64,000 bases of DNA from Verrucomicrobiales bacterium (GCA_002698785.1 PAAG01000038.1:1-64000), one strand, 5' to 3'; shown: positions 8,496 through 17,983, counted from the stretch's first letter. A program made the numbers and translations. The notes: a model not told the origin generated them from the sequence alone.

Positions 8496-9914
8496 CTACT
8501 CCTCAGCTTTCGGCTGTGGGTCAGGGGTTGCTTTCGTTTTCGCTTTCGGAGCCGGTTTAGGATTGGAGTTTGCCTTTGGTTTGGGCTTCGAATCCTCCTT
8601 GGGGGTAACCTCTGGTTTTGGCTTCGCTTCTTCCTTGGGAGCAGCCTTTGGTGCTGCCTTGGGCTTTGGTTGCGCTTTAGGGGCAGCATTTGGCTGGGCT
8701 CCGGGAAGGCCGGGGAGACTTACTCCTGGAGCAATCTGACTTTCACCGGCGGCGGGAGCTCCCTCTTCTGTTTCTTCCGCCATGAGTTCAGAGCGATCTT
8801 TCTGGATCGGATCCACCAAGTAACTCCGAACTTTGAACACATGGCCCTCGAGTTTCTTCTCAGCGTTCAGCTTTTCTTTCAACTTGGTAAGGTTTTCCTC
8901 AAACTGCTTGTCGAGCCGCGTTTTCTCCTCGTCGCTTTCTTCTTCGCCAGGCTTACGCTTTTCTTCGAACTCGGCAGACACTTGGACAGTCAGGGGCAAT
9001 TCATTGAGATCATTCTTTTCACCCACCGCAATGATATAGGTGAACCCGTCGAAAGTAGAGACCGTGAAGGTCGCGGCTTCAGGTTGATTTTCTTTTGCGG
9101 CTTCCCCGACAAAAACATCCTCTATCTGCGGATTGGAGAATGCACTCTTCATCGACGCGGTTTTCGCTGCGTCGAGGTCTTCACCATCTTTCGCGTCTAC
9201 GAGGGTAAAGTTATCTTCCTGGGAATCCCGAGTCAGCTTCCAGTCCTGTTCAGGCGAGCCTGTATCGATTTCGATCGATTTGACGCCTTCGACTTTGAAG
9301 AAAGTCTTGTCGACCCATTCGGCAGGATCGGTGGCAACAGAACTGAATGTCTCGCCAACGAGAAAAACCGAATTGCTGCTACCCGTTTTCACATAGCGCC
9401 CGGCCTCTGAAGTCGCCATCCCTCCTCCGAAAGGGTTGGGGCGATTCTCTGAGCGCTCGTAGACTTTCCCAAGCCAGAGTGTTCCGAGATCCTTCTCTTC
9501 GGTGTTCTGAAACGTCAGGACTGTCGCCCCGTCTTCAGCGGATTTTGCGTCCTCGGGCGCAACCAGATTGAGGCGTGAGAACTGGCTCCTGCCGATAGTT
9601 ACTGGCTGTGCGATCTTGAGGTCCCAAATGTCCTTCAGGAGTTTCACAATTGGCTCCGTATCTGCAGGATAGCCTTCACGCTCCACGACTTCCCAGTTAT
9701 TCTCACCTTTCACAAGGGTGACGGAGGCATCCTTGGCTTCCACAGAGACTCGAGAAACCTCATTGATCGGGAAATCTTTAAATACCTTCCGTTTCGAATT
9801 TGCCTGTTCGACTTCAGATACCCCGCCGCCGGATCCGGTGAAGTGAAGGATCGCAGCGATGACTCCAATAACACCCAGTGCTATCAGCAAACGAATTAAT
9901 GTCTTCTGACCCAT
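8496..9914 (-). CDS. DUF4340 domain protein with long charged low-complexity tail
   Basis: Last gene of the Gld-type ABC operon. The 472-residue protein begins with one membrane anchor (about 7-27, LIALGVIGVIAAIL) and continues with a beta-rich DUF4340 region (about 40-380), including VSVEAKDASVTLVKG and FKVEGVKSIEIDTGS. The tail from about residue 405 is almost only Pro, Lys, Ala and Glu (repeats such as PKAAPKE), probably unstructured. DUF4340 proteins are regularly encoded next to GldG-type proteins, but their biochemical role is unsettled. The anchor and beta-rich body suggest that it sits outside the membrane beside the transporter. The gap to the upstream gene is 39 nt. Confidence 0.85.
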   Translation of the reverse strand: MGQKTLIRLLIALGVIGVIAAILHFTGSGGGVSEVEQANSKRKVFKDFPINEVSRVSVEAKDASVTLVKGENNWEVVEREGYPADTEPIVKLLKDIWDLKIAQPVTIGRSQFSRLNLVAPEDAKSAEDGATVLTFQNTEEKDLGTLWLGKVYERSENRPNPFGGGMATSEAGRYVKTGSSNSVFLVGETFSSVATDPAEWVDKTFFKVEGVKSIEIDTGSPEQDWKLTRDSQEDNFTLVDAKDGEDLDAAKTASMKSAFSNPQIEDVFVGEAAKENQPEAATFTVSTFDGFTYIIAVGEKNDLNELPLTVQVSAEFEEKRKPGEEESDEEKTRLDKQFEENLTKLKEKLNAEKKLEGHVFKVRSYLVDPIQKDRSELMAEETEEGAPAAGESQIAPGVSLPGLPGAQPNAAPKAQPKPKAAPKAAPKEEAKPKPEVTPKEDSKPKPKANSNPKPAPKAKTKATPDPQPKAEE

Positions 9915-9953
9915 GGTTACGTAGTAGTTAAGTTGGCTCGATCTTGGATTGAA

Positions 9954-12008
9954 TTATCTGGCTGCTGTTTTGCTCTTCCGGTAAATCGCCAGGCCGATTC
10001 CGAATAGAATCACGACTATCGGCATGAAGAGTGAGTTACCAAATTTGTAAGTCGCCAGCTTGCGGCGGAATTCTTTCGTGACTTCCTTCTGCAACTCTCG
10101 CTCACGGCGACGGAATTCGACTTCTTCCGAACGGAGTGTCTCCAGCTCCGCTTGCACTTCGGGCGAAAGCAGTGCCTGATCAATATTCTCTGGAGTCGAA
10201 GAGAGAATCTCGTTCAGGCGAGTCTCGGCAGACTTCGCCTTCTCACGGAAGTCAGCGACTTCTTTCGCGAACTTTTCCTGTGCTTCGCGATACCATTCGT
10301 TCTGGCGAGTGAAGGGGCGGCGAACAGAATTCCGGCTTCGGACATTGATCAGGTCCGGATCTCCCGACATTTGCTCAACAGCATTTTGAACGAGAGTCAG
10401 GTTTTCGTTCAGCATCTCAGGGATCACGATGTTGAGCCCCGGGATCTGACTCCGGCGAACAACATTCGCATCATAGATGAAATCGACGTCTGCGATAAGA
10501 AGCACTCGACCGGGAGCAGATGCGGTTTTCAGGGCAGTGTCTTCTTCAGCCTCGTCTGTCTTTTCCTCATCAGCGGCTGTCTCGTCGCTCTCATCAGCAT
10601 TGCTTTCGGCTTCGTCCTCGCCTTTTGAGGGATTGCCTTCAGGGAAAGCAGTTTTGAACTCCCCGCTCAAGCGAGCAACCAGAGACCGGCGTTTTCCATA
10701 CGATTCGAAGTCTTCACGGATGCGATCGGCACCGCCTTCTTGAGTTGGATCGGCGTCAAAAGATCCAACCAACTGGTTGGTGGGCGATGAAAGAACAAGG
10801 CGATCGACCTGTATGCCGGGTGTTGGCGTGATCTCAAACGCACCGGGAGTGAGCATATTCAGATGGTTCAGCATCTGTGTCATTGGATCCTTCAGCCCAG
10901 GGGAGTCTTCTCCGTCACCGAGAGCTTCTCGGTTCAGCGTAAGGAAGGTTGGTGAGAAGTTTCCACGGCGAATGATCTCAGAACCGAAGTTCAGATCGGC
11001 CAACACTTGATTGGCATCATACTTCACTCCCCAGTGCTTGAGAAGCTTGTCCAGATCAGAAGTCGGGGGCGGTCCACCTTGAGGAGGCATACCAGGCATC
11101 TGTTGTTGGCCCTGCGCGAGCGCACGAGCGTAGAAGAAGTTAGGATCGACCAGGGCGATCACATTACCGCCCTGAAGGAGGTACTGATCGACAGCAAACT
11201 GAGCTTCTTCTGTGATGTCATAGGGATGAATGATCATCAGCGTTGTGGTTCCCTCAGGAATCTCTGTGCTGGTGGCGGGAATCGTCTCCACTTCGTAATC
11301 TTTGCTCAACTGTTCGAAAAACATCCATGGCTGCTGCGGAGGAGCCTGGAAGTTTCCGGAAAAACCACCGCCGACGGAAAGCCCCGTCATGACAGTGATC
11401 TTTTTCTCCTCGCCTCCGTGGACATTGGAGATAGCACGGGCAAGATCGTATTCGAGCTGGGTCTCGGGGGTAGCAGGAAGGAAAGGAATCGTTTCTTTCT
11501 TATCAATGCACTCTACTGCGATTCCGAAATAGAGCTCGTTGTTCGTCTCGCCGGAGACTCCGGCTTGGAGTCCATCGATGATAGCAGCGTCTTCAGCGTC
11601 AGTGTTAGGCTCGGGGTTGAGCTTCTTCACTGTCAGCATCTTTACTTTCTTCTCTTCGAATTCGCCTTCGTCGTTCACGAGTTCGAGTTCTTTCGACGGG
11701 GCGCTCCGAACAAACTCACTCAGGAGGTCTTCCACGCGGCGTGCACGGGCACGTTCACTCGGGCTCATGACCTTGCTGTCGTCAGTGACGTAGTAGCGAA
11801 CGGTGACAGGAGTATCCAATTTGTTCAGGATGTTCCGAGTTCCCTCGGAAAGAGTGTAGACATTGTATTCTGTCAGGTCTGCACGGAGGTTGAACTTTCC
11901 AAAGAGGAAATTCACCGCCAGAGCCAGCACGAATGCGACTATCAAACCGAGGATGGCAACGGTGCCGCGGCTGAGCTTGGTTGAATGGGTTTCTTTCGAT
12001 TCACTCAT
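9954..12008 (-). CDS. gldG: GldG-family ABC transporter auxiliary membrane protein
   Basis: A 684-residue protein with an N-terminal transmembrane helix (about 14-36), a large extracytoplasmic region and a C-terminal helix (about 655-675, LFMPIVVILFGIGLAIY). The body carries the GldG/ABC_transp_aux features: LRADLTEYNVYTLSEGT near 42-58, KLDTPVTVRYYV, and a GATase-like segment with LLQGGNVIALVDPN. A very acidic insert (about 465-500, ESNADESDETAADEE) and a helical segment before the last membrane helix are also seen. In Bacteroidota GldG works with GldA and GldF and is linked to gliding; here motility is not implied, because many non-gliding bacteria carry the set. It is the third gene after gldA and gldF. 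Confidence 0.9.
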   Translation of the reverse strand: MSESKETHSTKLSRGTVAILGLIVAFVLALAVNFLFGKFNLRADLTEYNVYTLSEGTRNILNKLDTPVTVRYYVTDDSKVMSPSERARARRVEDLLSEFVRSAPSKELELVNDEGEFEEKKVKMLTVKKLNPEPNTDAEDAAIIDGLQAGVSGETNNELYFGIAVECIDKKETIPFLPATPETQLEYDLARAISNVHGGEEKKITVMTGLSVGGGFSGNFQAPPQQPWMFFEQLSKDYEVETIPATSTEIPEGTTTLMIIHPYDITEEAQFAVDQYLLQGGNVIALVDPNFFYARALAQGQQQMPGMPPQGGPPPTSDLDKLLKHWGVKYDANQVLADLNFGSEIIRRGNFSPTFLTLNREALGDGEDSPGLKDPMTQMLNHLNMLTPGAFEITPTPGIQVDRLVLSSPTNQLVGSFDADPTQEGGADRIREDFESYGKRRSLVARLSGEFKTAFPEGNPSKGEDEAESNADESDETAADEEKTDEAEEDTALKTASAPGRVLLIADVDFIYDANVVRRSQIPGLNIVIPEMLNENLTLVQNAVEQMSGDPDLINVRSRNSVRRPFTRQNEWYREAQEKFAKEVADFREKAKSAETRLNEILSSTPENIDQALLSPEVQAELETLRSEEVEFRRRERELQKEVTKEFRRKLATYKFGNSLFMPIVVILFGIGLAIYRKSKTAAR

Positions 12009-12047
12009 AGCTTTAGGGAGTCGATTAGGAATGGGTTTAAAATTTTG

Positions 12048-12887
12048 TCAGGCTCGCTTGAGTCGGATTACAACCGATGTTGCGAACAGGCAGAAGGCGA
12101 TAAATGTGACGAAGAAAACGATGTCGCGAAGACCGAGGACGCCCTTCGCAAGCTCCGTGAAGTGGGGCATCACGCCGAGAATATTAACAAGTTTCAGGAT
12201 CGGCCAGAAGATCAGCCAACCACCTTTGAGGCTCATGAGGAGCTCGCTCACATGCGGCAGTCCGCTGAGCCAGAGCATCATGCAGGCCGCGACTGATACC
12301 AGCAGGGCAACCATCTGGCTGCGCGTCATGGCGGAAATCACAGAAGTTACTGCGAGGAAACAGAGGGCGACCAGGAACGACGCAACGAAGCCAGCCATGA
12401 TCACCCCGTTGTCCGGGTCACCGAGGTAGTTGATCGTCCACACGATCGGGAACGACAGGACAAGCATCCCGAACAGAACGACTGCAGCGGCGAGGTATTT
12501 TCCAAGGATCGCCTGCCAGGGGGCCACGGGCATAGTGAGCAAAAGTTCCATCGTGCCAAGACGCTGCTCCTCTGACCAGAGTCGCATGCCGACCGCAGGA
12601 GCGATCAGAACCAGATACCATGGGAGGTATTGGAAGTAAGGTAGAAACAGGTCAGCCTCTCCACCCTCAAGAACTCCGGTGAAGAAGAAAGAAAGCGTGT
12701 TCGAGATTCCGAGGAACACGACGAATAGCACATACGCGATCGGCGAGGTGAAGTAGCTGGATAGCTCGCGCTTGAAAATGGTTCGGACTTCACGCGGAAG
12801 GACAAACAGCAGAATCGCTACGAAGATCGCCGCTACCACTACGGTCGGAATCGCAAAGTCAGTGAGCAAGTTTATAAAGGCATCCAT
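12048..12887 (-). CDS. gldF: ABC-2 type permease, GldF-like
   Basis: A 279-residue integral membrane protein with about seven hydrophobic segments. The core segment FKRELSSYFTSPIAYVLF (38-55) is the characteristic start of GldF/ABC-2 permeases. A further amphipathic coupling segment, LWSEEQRLGTMELLLTMPV, follows near residues 104-122. It should form the membrane channel for the GldA ATPase and interact with the GldG/DUF4340 proteins encoded downstream. The substrate is unknown. The first 30 residues form an additional hydrophobic helix preceding the canonical start. Gene gaps are 45 nt to gldA and 39 nt to gldG, which is consistent with one transcript. Confidence 0.92.
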   Translation of the reverse strand: MDAFINLLTDFAIPTVVVAAIFVAILLFVLPREVRTIFKRELSSYFTSPIAYVLFVVFLGISNTLSFFFTGVLEGGEADLFLPYFQYLPWYLVLIAPAVGMRLWSEEQRLGTMELLLTMPVAPWQAILGKYLAAAVVLFGMLVLSFPIVWTINYLGDPDNGVIMAGFVASFLVALCFLAVTSVISAMTRSQMVALLVSVAACMMLWLSGLPHVSELLMSLKGGWLIFWPILKLVNILGVMPHFTELAKGVLGLRDIVFFVTFIAFCLFATSVVIRLKRA

Positions 12888-12932
12888 GATGTCTTGATTC
12901 GATTCGGGTTATTTTTTCTGGCTCGGTGAGGG

Positions 12933-13883
12933 TTAATCTTCTGCGTCGGTCTTCGTGATTTCACGAAAGAGGTCGTCAAGGCGACCTTCTTCGACTCGAA
13001 GTTCTTCGATCGTCAGGTTCTTCTCTTTGCAGAGCGAATAAATAGCAGTGCTGAGGTTTTCCTTCTTTCCTTTGGCGGGATAAACCATCGCGGTGATGCC
13101 TTCGTCGTCGCTTTCGATGACCTCGACTTTTTCGGACTCACCCATCTTATCGAGTTCTTTCTCGATTCCGGTTCCCGCGAGACCTTTTGCCCGTAGAAGG
13201 ACAGCGCCTGCCTTCGCGGCACGAGCTTTCAATTCATCCGGAGTCCCGTCAGCGATAACGCGTCCGCGGTCGATGATAATGGCGCGGGTGCAGGCTGCTT
13301 CCACCTCCTCGAGGATGTGGGTGGAGAAAATGATCGCCTTTTCTTTCCCCATGCGGCGGATCAACTGGCGAATCTCGTGCTTCTGATTCGGATCGAGACC
13401 GTCAGTCGGTTCGTCGAGAATCAGGATCTCCGGATCGTGAATGATCGACTGAGCGAAGCATGTGCGGTGCCGGTAACCTTTCGAAAGAGTATCGATACTC
13501 TGGTGGCGAACGGGTTCCAGGAAAGTGGTCTTGATCGCATTGTCCACTGCCGCGTCGAGTTCTCCGGACGGAACGCCTCGCATTTCAGCCGAAAAGCGAA
13601 GAAATCCCTCTACTGTCATATCCGAGTAGAGAGGGGCCGCCTCTGGCAAATATCCGATCCGGGCTTTCGCGGCAATTTCGTCATCTTCGATATCCACTCC
13701 GTCGATGGAGATTTTTCCGTCCGTTGGAGGCAGGTATCCGGTTACCATGCGCATTGTGGTCGACTTTCCGGCCCCGTTGGGTCCCAGGAAGCCGAGCACT
13801 TCGCCTTTGTTCACCGTGAATGAAACACCGTCGACGGCGACCTTCGTTCCGAAATGCTTCTGCAGGTTTTCGACTTCGATCAT
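12933..13883 (-). CDS. gldA: ABC transporter ATP-binding protein, GldA-like
   Basis: A 316-residue ATPase. Walker A GPNGAGKST lies near residue 34-42, the Q-loop is in GYLPEAAPLY near 93, the signature is the modified LSKGY near 134, Walker B is ILILDEPTDGLD near 153-164, and the switch His is in FSTHILEEVEA. The C-terminal extension (about 215-316), rich in Lys/Glu, matches the accessory domain of GldA/CcmA-type ATPases. It is first in the operon with gldF, gldG and the DUF4340 gene, so it powers that complex. The divergent upstream region shared with xthA is about 215 bp. Confidence 0.94.
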   Translation of the reverse strand: MIEVENLQKHFGTKVAVDGVSFTVNKGEVLGFLGPNGAGKSTTMRMVTGYLPPTDGKISIDGVDIEDDEIAAKARIGYLPEAAPLYSDMTVEGFLRFSAEMRGVPSGELDAAVDNAIKTTFLEPVRHQSIDTLSKGYRHRTCFAQSIIHDPEILILDEPTDGLDPNQKHEIRQLIRRMGKEKAIIFSTHILEEVEAACTRAIIIDRGRVIADGTPDELKARAAKAGAVLLRAKGLAGTGIEKELDKMGESEKVEVIESDDEGITAMVYPAKGKKENLSTAIYSLCKEKNLTIEELRVEEGRLDDLFREITKTDAED

Positions 13884-14033
13884 TTCTGATTGCGGTTAAG
13901 TTTTTACGCGTGGGTAAGCGGAGTCCTTCCGCTCGTTTGTTTCAAAAAATCGCGCCATTTTTGGGGTTTTTGCCGAGTGGCAAGGGGCGGCGCCCTTTGT
14001 ATTTCCGTGCATGTGTAAGTATCGCAAGGGAAA

Positions 14034-14048
14034 TTTTACATTGTAAAA
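14034..14048. promoter_or_regulatory. 15-bp palindrome, possible operator upstream of xthA
   Basis: TTTTACA-T-TGTAAAA is a perfect 7-1-7 inverted repeat, 51 bp before the xthA start codon, in the divergent gldA/xthA region. The size and spacing fit a dimeric repressor site; no specific regulator can be named. Confidence 0.4.
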
Positions 14049-14099
14049 CCCGCGAATAGGGTCCCTCAATTCGGAAGCAAAACGCAGGAGCAATTGAAT

Positions 14100-14858
14100 A
14101 TGAAGGTAATTAGCTGGAACGTGAATGGAATCCGGGCCGTACTGAAGAAAGGGTTTGAAGACTTTCTGGCCGAACATCAACCCGATATCGTCATGCTCCA
14201 GGAGGTGAAGGCCACTCGGGACCAGGTTGATCTCGACTTCGAGGGCTTGGGCTGGCACGTGGAATGGAATCCTGCCGTGAAAAAAGGCTACTCTGGTGTA
14301 GCCACTTTCAGCCGTATTCCCGTGCTCTCAGCTAAACATGGAATCGATAGGGAAGAACACGACCAGGAAGGGCGAGTGCTGACTCTGGAATATGACGATT
14401 TCTATATCGTAAATGTCTATACTCCGAATGCGCAGAACGAGTTGCGCCGGCTTCCCTACCGCATGGAGTGGAACGCTGCTTTCCTGGACGCGATGAAAGA
14501 ACTGGAGAAGGAAAAGCCAGTCATTTTTGCGGGTGACCTAAACGTTGCTCATACCGAGATCGACCTTGCTCGCCCGAAAGCCAATCGCAAGAATGCGGGT
14601 TTCTCTGACGAAGAGCGGGCTGGGTTCGACGACATCGTGGCGGCAGGGTTCGTCGACACATTCCGCCATTTCCACCCGGAAGAGACCGACCACTACACTT
14701 GGTGGAGTTACCGTGGGGGAGCTCGCGCCAAGAACGTGGGTTGGCGCATCGACTATTTCTGCGCGTCCGAATCTCTCATGCCCCGTGTGAAAACCTCCAA
14801 AATACTTCCCGAAGTCATGGGTTCCGACCACTGCCCTATCGTGCTTGAACTGGAGTAG
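14100..14858 (+). CDS. xthA: Exodeoxyribonuclease III / AP endonuclease
   Basis: Base-excision repair enzyme that cuts DNA at abasic sites and has 3'-5' exonuclease activity, metal-dependent. The 252-residue protein is of normal length. It shows the endonuclease/exonuclease/phosphatase family motifs: MKVISWNVNGIRA (1-13), MLQEVKA with metal-binding Glu (about 35), FAGDLNVAH (about 143-151) and terminal GSDHCPI with the catalytic Asp-His. ATG 14100 follows AGGAG at 14086-14090 with 9-nt spacing, so it is preferred over TTG 14094. A perfect palindrome lies upstream. It converges with rdgB, another nucleotide-quality gene, with 12 bp between them. Confidence 0.97.
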   Translation: MKVISWNVNGIRAVLKKGFEDFLAEHQPDIVMLQEVKATRDQVDLDFEGLGWHVEWNPAVKKGYSGVATFSRIPVLSAKHGIDREEHDQEGRVLTLEYDDFYIVNVYTPNAQNELRRLPYRMEWNAAFLDAMKELEKEKPVIFAGDLNVAHTEIDLARPKANRKNAGFSDEERAGFDDIVAAGFVDTFRHFHPEETDHYTWWSYRGGARAKNVGWRIDYFCASESLMPRVKTSKILPEVMGSDHCPIVLELE

Positions 14859-14870
14859 ACCTCTGTGGTT

Positions 14871-15476
14871 CTACGATTTTTTCTCCCACCACTCGCGAAA
14901 GCCCTCCAGCGCCCGTCCTCGGTGGCTCATCCCATTCTTCACTTCTTCCGAAAGCTCGCCGAACGACCTCTCATATCCCTCGGGCACAAATAGCGGATCG
15001 TATCCAAAACCACCTTCTCCCGTCGTCGAAGCTGCGATGGTCCCTTCGACCGTTCCATCGAACTGACTCAGCACCTCTCCATTCTGTGCCACGGTGACTA
15101 CACACCGAAAACGCGCCGTCCGTTGTTTCTCGGCATTCTCTTTCTTCGCTAACTCCTCCAGCAATTTCTCCCGGTTCGAAGCATCCGTTGCGTCTTCCCC
15201 TGAATAGCGGGAAGAATAAATCCCCGGAGCCCCGCCGAGCGCATCGACTTCGAGACCGGAGTCGTCGGCCAGAACGAAGGCATCTGGCTGCTCCTGACTT
15301 GCTGCCAGTGCCTTGATCGCTGAATTTTCTGCAAAGGTCTCGCCATCCTCTACGGGTGGTTCCAATCCCGGTATTGCTGTCAGATCTACGATCTCGTCAA
15401 AAAGATCGCCTAGAATGGCGCGCATCTCTTCGGTTTTGTGGGCATTGTGGGTGGCTACAATCAGGGTTCCTGCCAT
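14871..15476 (-). CDS. rdgB: XTP/dITP pyrophosphatase RdgB (HAM1 family)
   Basis: Hydrolyses dITP, XTP and similar deaminated purine triphosphates to monophosphates, keeping them out of DNA and RNA. The 201-residue protein is of normal length with the motifs IVATHNAHKTEEM (6-18), LADDSGLEVDALGGAPG (69-85), FGYDPLFVPEG (about 157-167) and MSHRGRAL (about 184-191). It is intact and starts at ATG 15476. Its first 98 bases and 49 bases upstream are duplicated almost identically 2.8 kb away, next to a broken second copy of the gene. Confidence 0.97.
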   Translation of the reverse strand: MAGTLIVATHNAHKTEEMRAILGDLFDEIVDLTAIPGLEPPVEDGETFAENSAIKALAASQEQPDAFVLADDSGLEVDALGGAPGIYSSRYSGEDATDASNREKLLEELAKKENAEKQRTARFRCVVTVAQNGEVLSQFDGTVEGTIAASTTGEGGFGYDPLFVPEGYERSFGELSEEVKNGMSHRGRALEGFREWWEKKS

Positions 15477-15525
15477 GGGAAAACGATGGCAGCCCGGAGA
15501 GGTGTTTCAAATGCTTTCGAACGCG
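15379..15525. repeat. 147-bp direct repeat, left copy
   Basis: Covers the first codons of rdgB and its 5' region. It matches 18204-18350 at 144 of 147 positions. The three differences are all C here and T in the right copy, one of them in the start-codon trinucleotide. Confidence 0.95.
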
Positions 15526-15757
15526 CAACTGAACGAACCCTGCACCCCTCAAGTGAATTCCTCCTAATTCCTCACCGTTTTCGTGGGCGCAGACCGAGCC
15601 ACATTGTTCTTGAGTTGGACTAGTGCCATAAAGGGTTTTTGCCATCAGACGAGAATGGGAGCCTACTCACTACCGTGAAGAGACTATTCTGCCACATTTC
15701 CGAATCCATATTAGAAATCCTGCCCACGATTTCCTTTTTCAAAAAGGAACCTAGGCT

Positions 15758-17830
15758 ATGTTCGAAGACGAAAACCGCTCAATGCCCGAAACTGTAGGCC
15801 AACACACCATTGAAAGAACCTTAGGCACCGGGGGAATGGGAACGGTATATGCCGTTCGCAATTCTGTGGGGCGCGTTTTCGCTCTCAAAGTTCTTCACGA
15901 AGAATTCGCCAAACAAGAACGATTCCAGTCTCGCTTCCAGAACGAAGCCCGGATGATGAGCGAACTCGGTGAGGGACATCCGAATATCCTAGAAGTCGAC
16001 GATTTTCGCCAGGAAGACAACGGTGTTCTTTGGATGCGGATGCCTCTGATTGAGGGGATTCCTGCAAATGTATCAGGCAAACGTTGGATTACTCTTCGCG
16101 ATAGAATGGACGACGAGGGACAACTCCCCATGTCCGTCATCTACGAAGTTGTGGATCAGTTGCTCGACGCAGTCAGTTATGCCCACGAGCGAGGTATTCT
16201 TCATCGGGACCTCAAGCCGGCGAATATACTTTTCAGCGAGAACGGAATTCTTGTTGGTGATTTTGGGTTGGCCAAGGCACTAAAAAATGACGAATTTCGG
16301 CAACTTTTCCATCTGTTCCTGCTCGATACGAACGTCTCGGCGTCCAGCGCTCCAGCGTTAGAAGAAATGGAGGGAGATCTTGCAAATTTTGGACACACGT
16401 TACCTGAAGCAAAAAGTAGTCGTTCTGAGGCCAGGATTGGGACACTTCAGTATTTGGCGCCTGAGCTTCGGTCACCGGATGGAGATGATCACTCGGTCCA
16501 ATCTGATGTATACGCGATTGGCCTGATAGTATACCAAATGCTCACTGGCGAGGCTGAACCTGGAATTGGTGAAATGCCGTCAAGTTATTGTGACGTATCT
16601 CATGAAATGGATGAATGGATGAGTGTTGCGATGGCAAGGAGAGCCGAAAAGCGATTCCAATCAGTAAATAGGATGCTGAAAGAGTGGCGAGATCTTCCAG
16701 ATTTTCAAAAGACGAACGAATCAGACGAACTGAGCTATTCTAAAGGCATAGAAGATATCCAGTCGCAAACAGAGTCGGAGAATGTTTCTGAGACAATTCA
16801 TGCGGACGGAAAAAGAGCGGTTCAAACTCAGAGCAAGGATGACCCTTCGGAGAAAAGTTTTTTCAACCAAGAAACTAATACATTATCAGATAATGCAGAC
16901 TCGGGCTCCGTGGAAGGAACTTATGAGGGGGAAGAGCGGAAATTTGGGGGAATTGATTTTGTTTGGTGTCCTCCAGGAGAATTTGTAATGGGCAGTCCGG
17001 CTGGTGAAGTTGGTAGGAATGCCGGAGAGACCCAGCACAAAGTAACTTTCACTCAAGGATTCTGGCTTGCTAAGAATGAATGTAGTCAGTCTGACTGGAT
17101 CAGTGTGGCGGGAATCAATCCGAGCTTTTTCAAGGGAGAGGACCTTCCTGTGGAACGTGTGACTTGGTACGGTACGCAGAAGTGGCTGAAGAAGATGAAT
17201 GAGGATGTTCCGTTAGTTGAGGGCTGGAAATGGGCTCTGCCGACGGAGTCGCAATGGGAGTACGCTTGCCGCGCGGGGATGCAAACAGCAATGGCATTTG
17301 GGAATACATTGAGTAGTCGACAGGCGAACTTTAAAGGGGATTCACCGTACCGAAGTGATGAACAGGGACCTTATTACAGAGCGACGGTAAAAGGTGGAAC
17401 ATACGAAGAGAACAGGTGGGGGCTGTGTGACATGCACGGGAATCTCTGGGAGTGGTGTGCAGATGGATATGGAGATTATCCAGAATACGAGAGTATTAAT
17501 CCTCTAGGATCTTTTGACGCATTATATCGAGTGTGCCGAGGTGGCGGTTGGCGTAGTGAGGGGCACTTATGCCGATGCGCAACCCGTTTGAGAGGCGCTC
17601 CTGATGGCCAGTTCAAAGACGTCGGGTTCCGCCCAGCAATTCGTTTTGAAACAAATGATGTTTGGGAAAGTTTCGATAAGCAAATTACTCACGAAATTGC
17701 CAAATCGAGTTATGGAAAGATTGACAAGGAAGGTCGGAAGCGAAGGGAAGGATCCTTTAACTTCGGAATCGCTTTAGTAGTTGTCATAATAATCGCCGGC
17801 ACAATCCTAGTGCTGTTGCATCAATGGTAA
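15758..17830 (+). CDS. Membrane-anchored serine/threonine protein kinase with FGE-sulfatase domain
   Basis: A 690-residue fusion protein. The N-terminal Hanks-type kinase (about 15-310) has glycine loop GTGGMGTV (23-30), Lys44 in FALKVL, HRDLKPAN with catalytic Asp151, Asp168 of DFG, and APE at 234-236. The activation segment is unusually long, about 60 residues between DFG and GTLQYLAPE. An acidic linker leads to an FGE-sulfatase domain (about 393-632: PPGEFVMGSP, WALPTESQWEYACRAG, GNLWEWCADGYG, VCRGGGWR). A final hydrophobic helix (about 668-687) anchors it. The kinase is probably cytoplasmic; the target is unknown. The gene is visibly more AT-rich than its neighbours and sits between two rdgB copies, suggesting acquisition. 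Confidence 0.9.
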   Translation: MFEDENRSMPETVGQHTIERTLGTGGMGTVYAVRNSVGRVFALKVLHEEFAKQERFQSRFQNEARMMSELGEGHPNILEVDDFRQEDNGVLWMRMPLIEGIPANVSGKRWITLRDRMDDEGQLPMSVIYEVVDQLLDAVSYAHERGILHRDLKPANILFSENGILVGDFGLAKALKNDEFRQLFHLFLLDTNVSASSAPALEEMEGDLANFGHTLPEAKSSRSEARIGTLQYLAPELRSPDGDDHSVQSDVYAIGLIVYQMLTGEAEPGIGEMPSSYCDVSHEMDEWMSVAMARRAEKRFQSVNRMLKEWRDLPDFQKTNESDELSYSKGIEDIQSQTESENVSETIHADGKRAVQTQSKDDPSEKSFFNQETNTLSDNADSGSVEGTYEGEERKFGGIDFVWCPPGEFVMGSPAGEVGRNAGETQHKVTFTQGFWLAKNECSQSDWISVAGINPSFFKGEDLPVERVTWYGTQKWLKKMNEDVPLVEGWKWALPTESQWEYACRAGMQTAMAFGNTLSSRQANFKGDSPYRSDEQGPYYRATVKGGTYEENRWGLCDMHGNLWEWCADGYGDYPEYESINPLGSFDALYRVCRGGGWRSEGHLCRCATRLRGAPDGQFKDVGFRPAIRFETNDVWESFDKQITHEIAKSSYGKIDKEGRKRREGSFNFGIALVVVIIIAGTILVLLHQW

Positions 17831-17983
17831 GGTGCTTTCTGCGCATGGAACAAAGCGAATAAGTTTTGGTAAAATCGAAACTTCTAGTAGGAGTAAATTC
17901 CTGCTTCTGTGGACGAATTCCAGATACTTCGACGAGATGGCGCTCCAGTGATGTTCGCTCGCACAGAGCCCAAGCCTTTTTAA

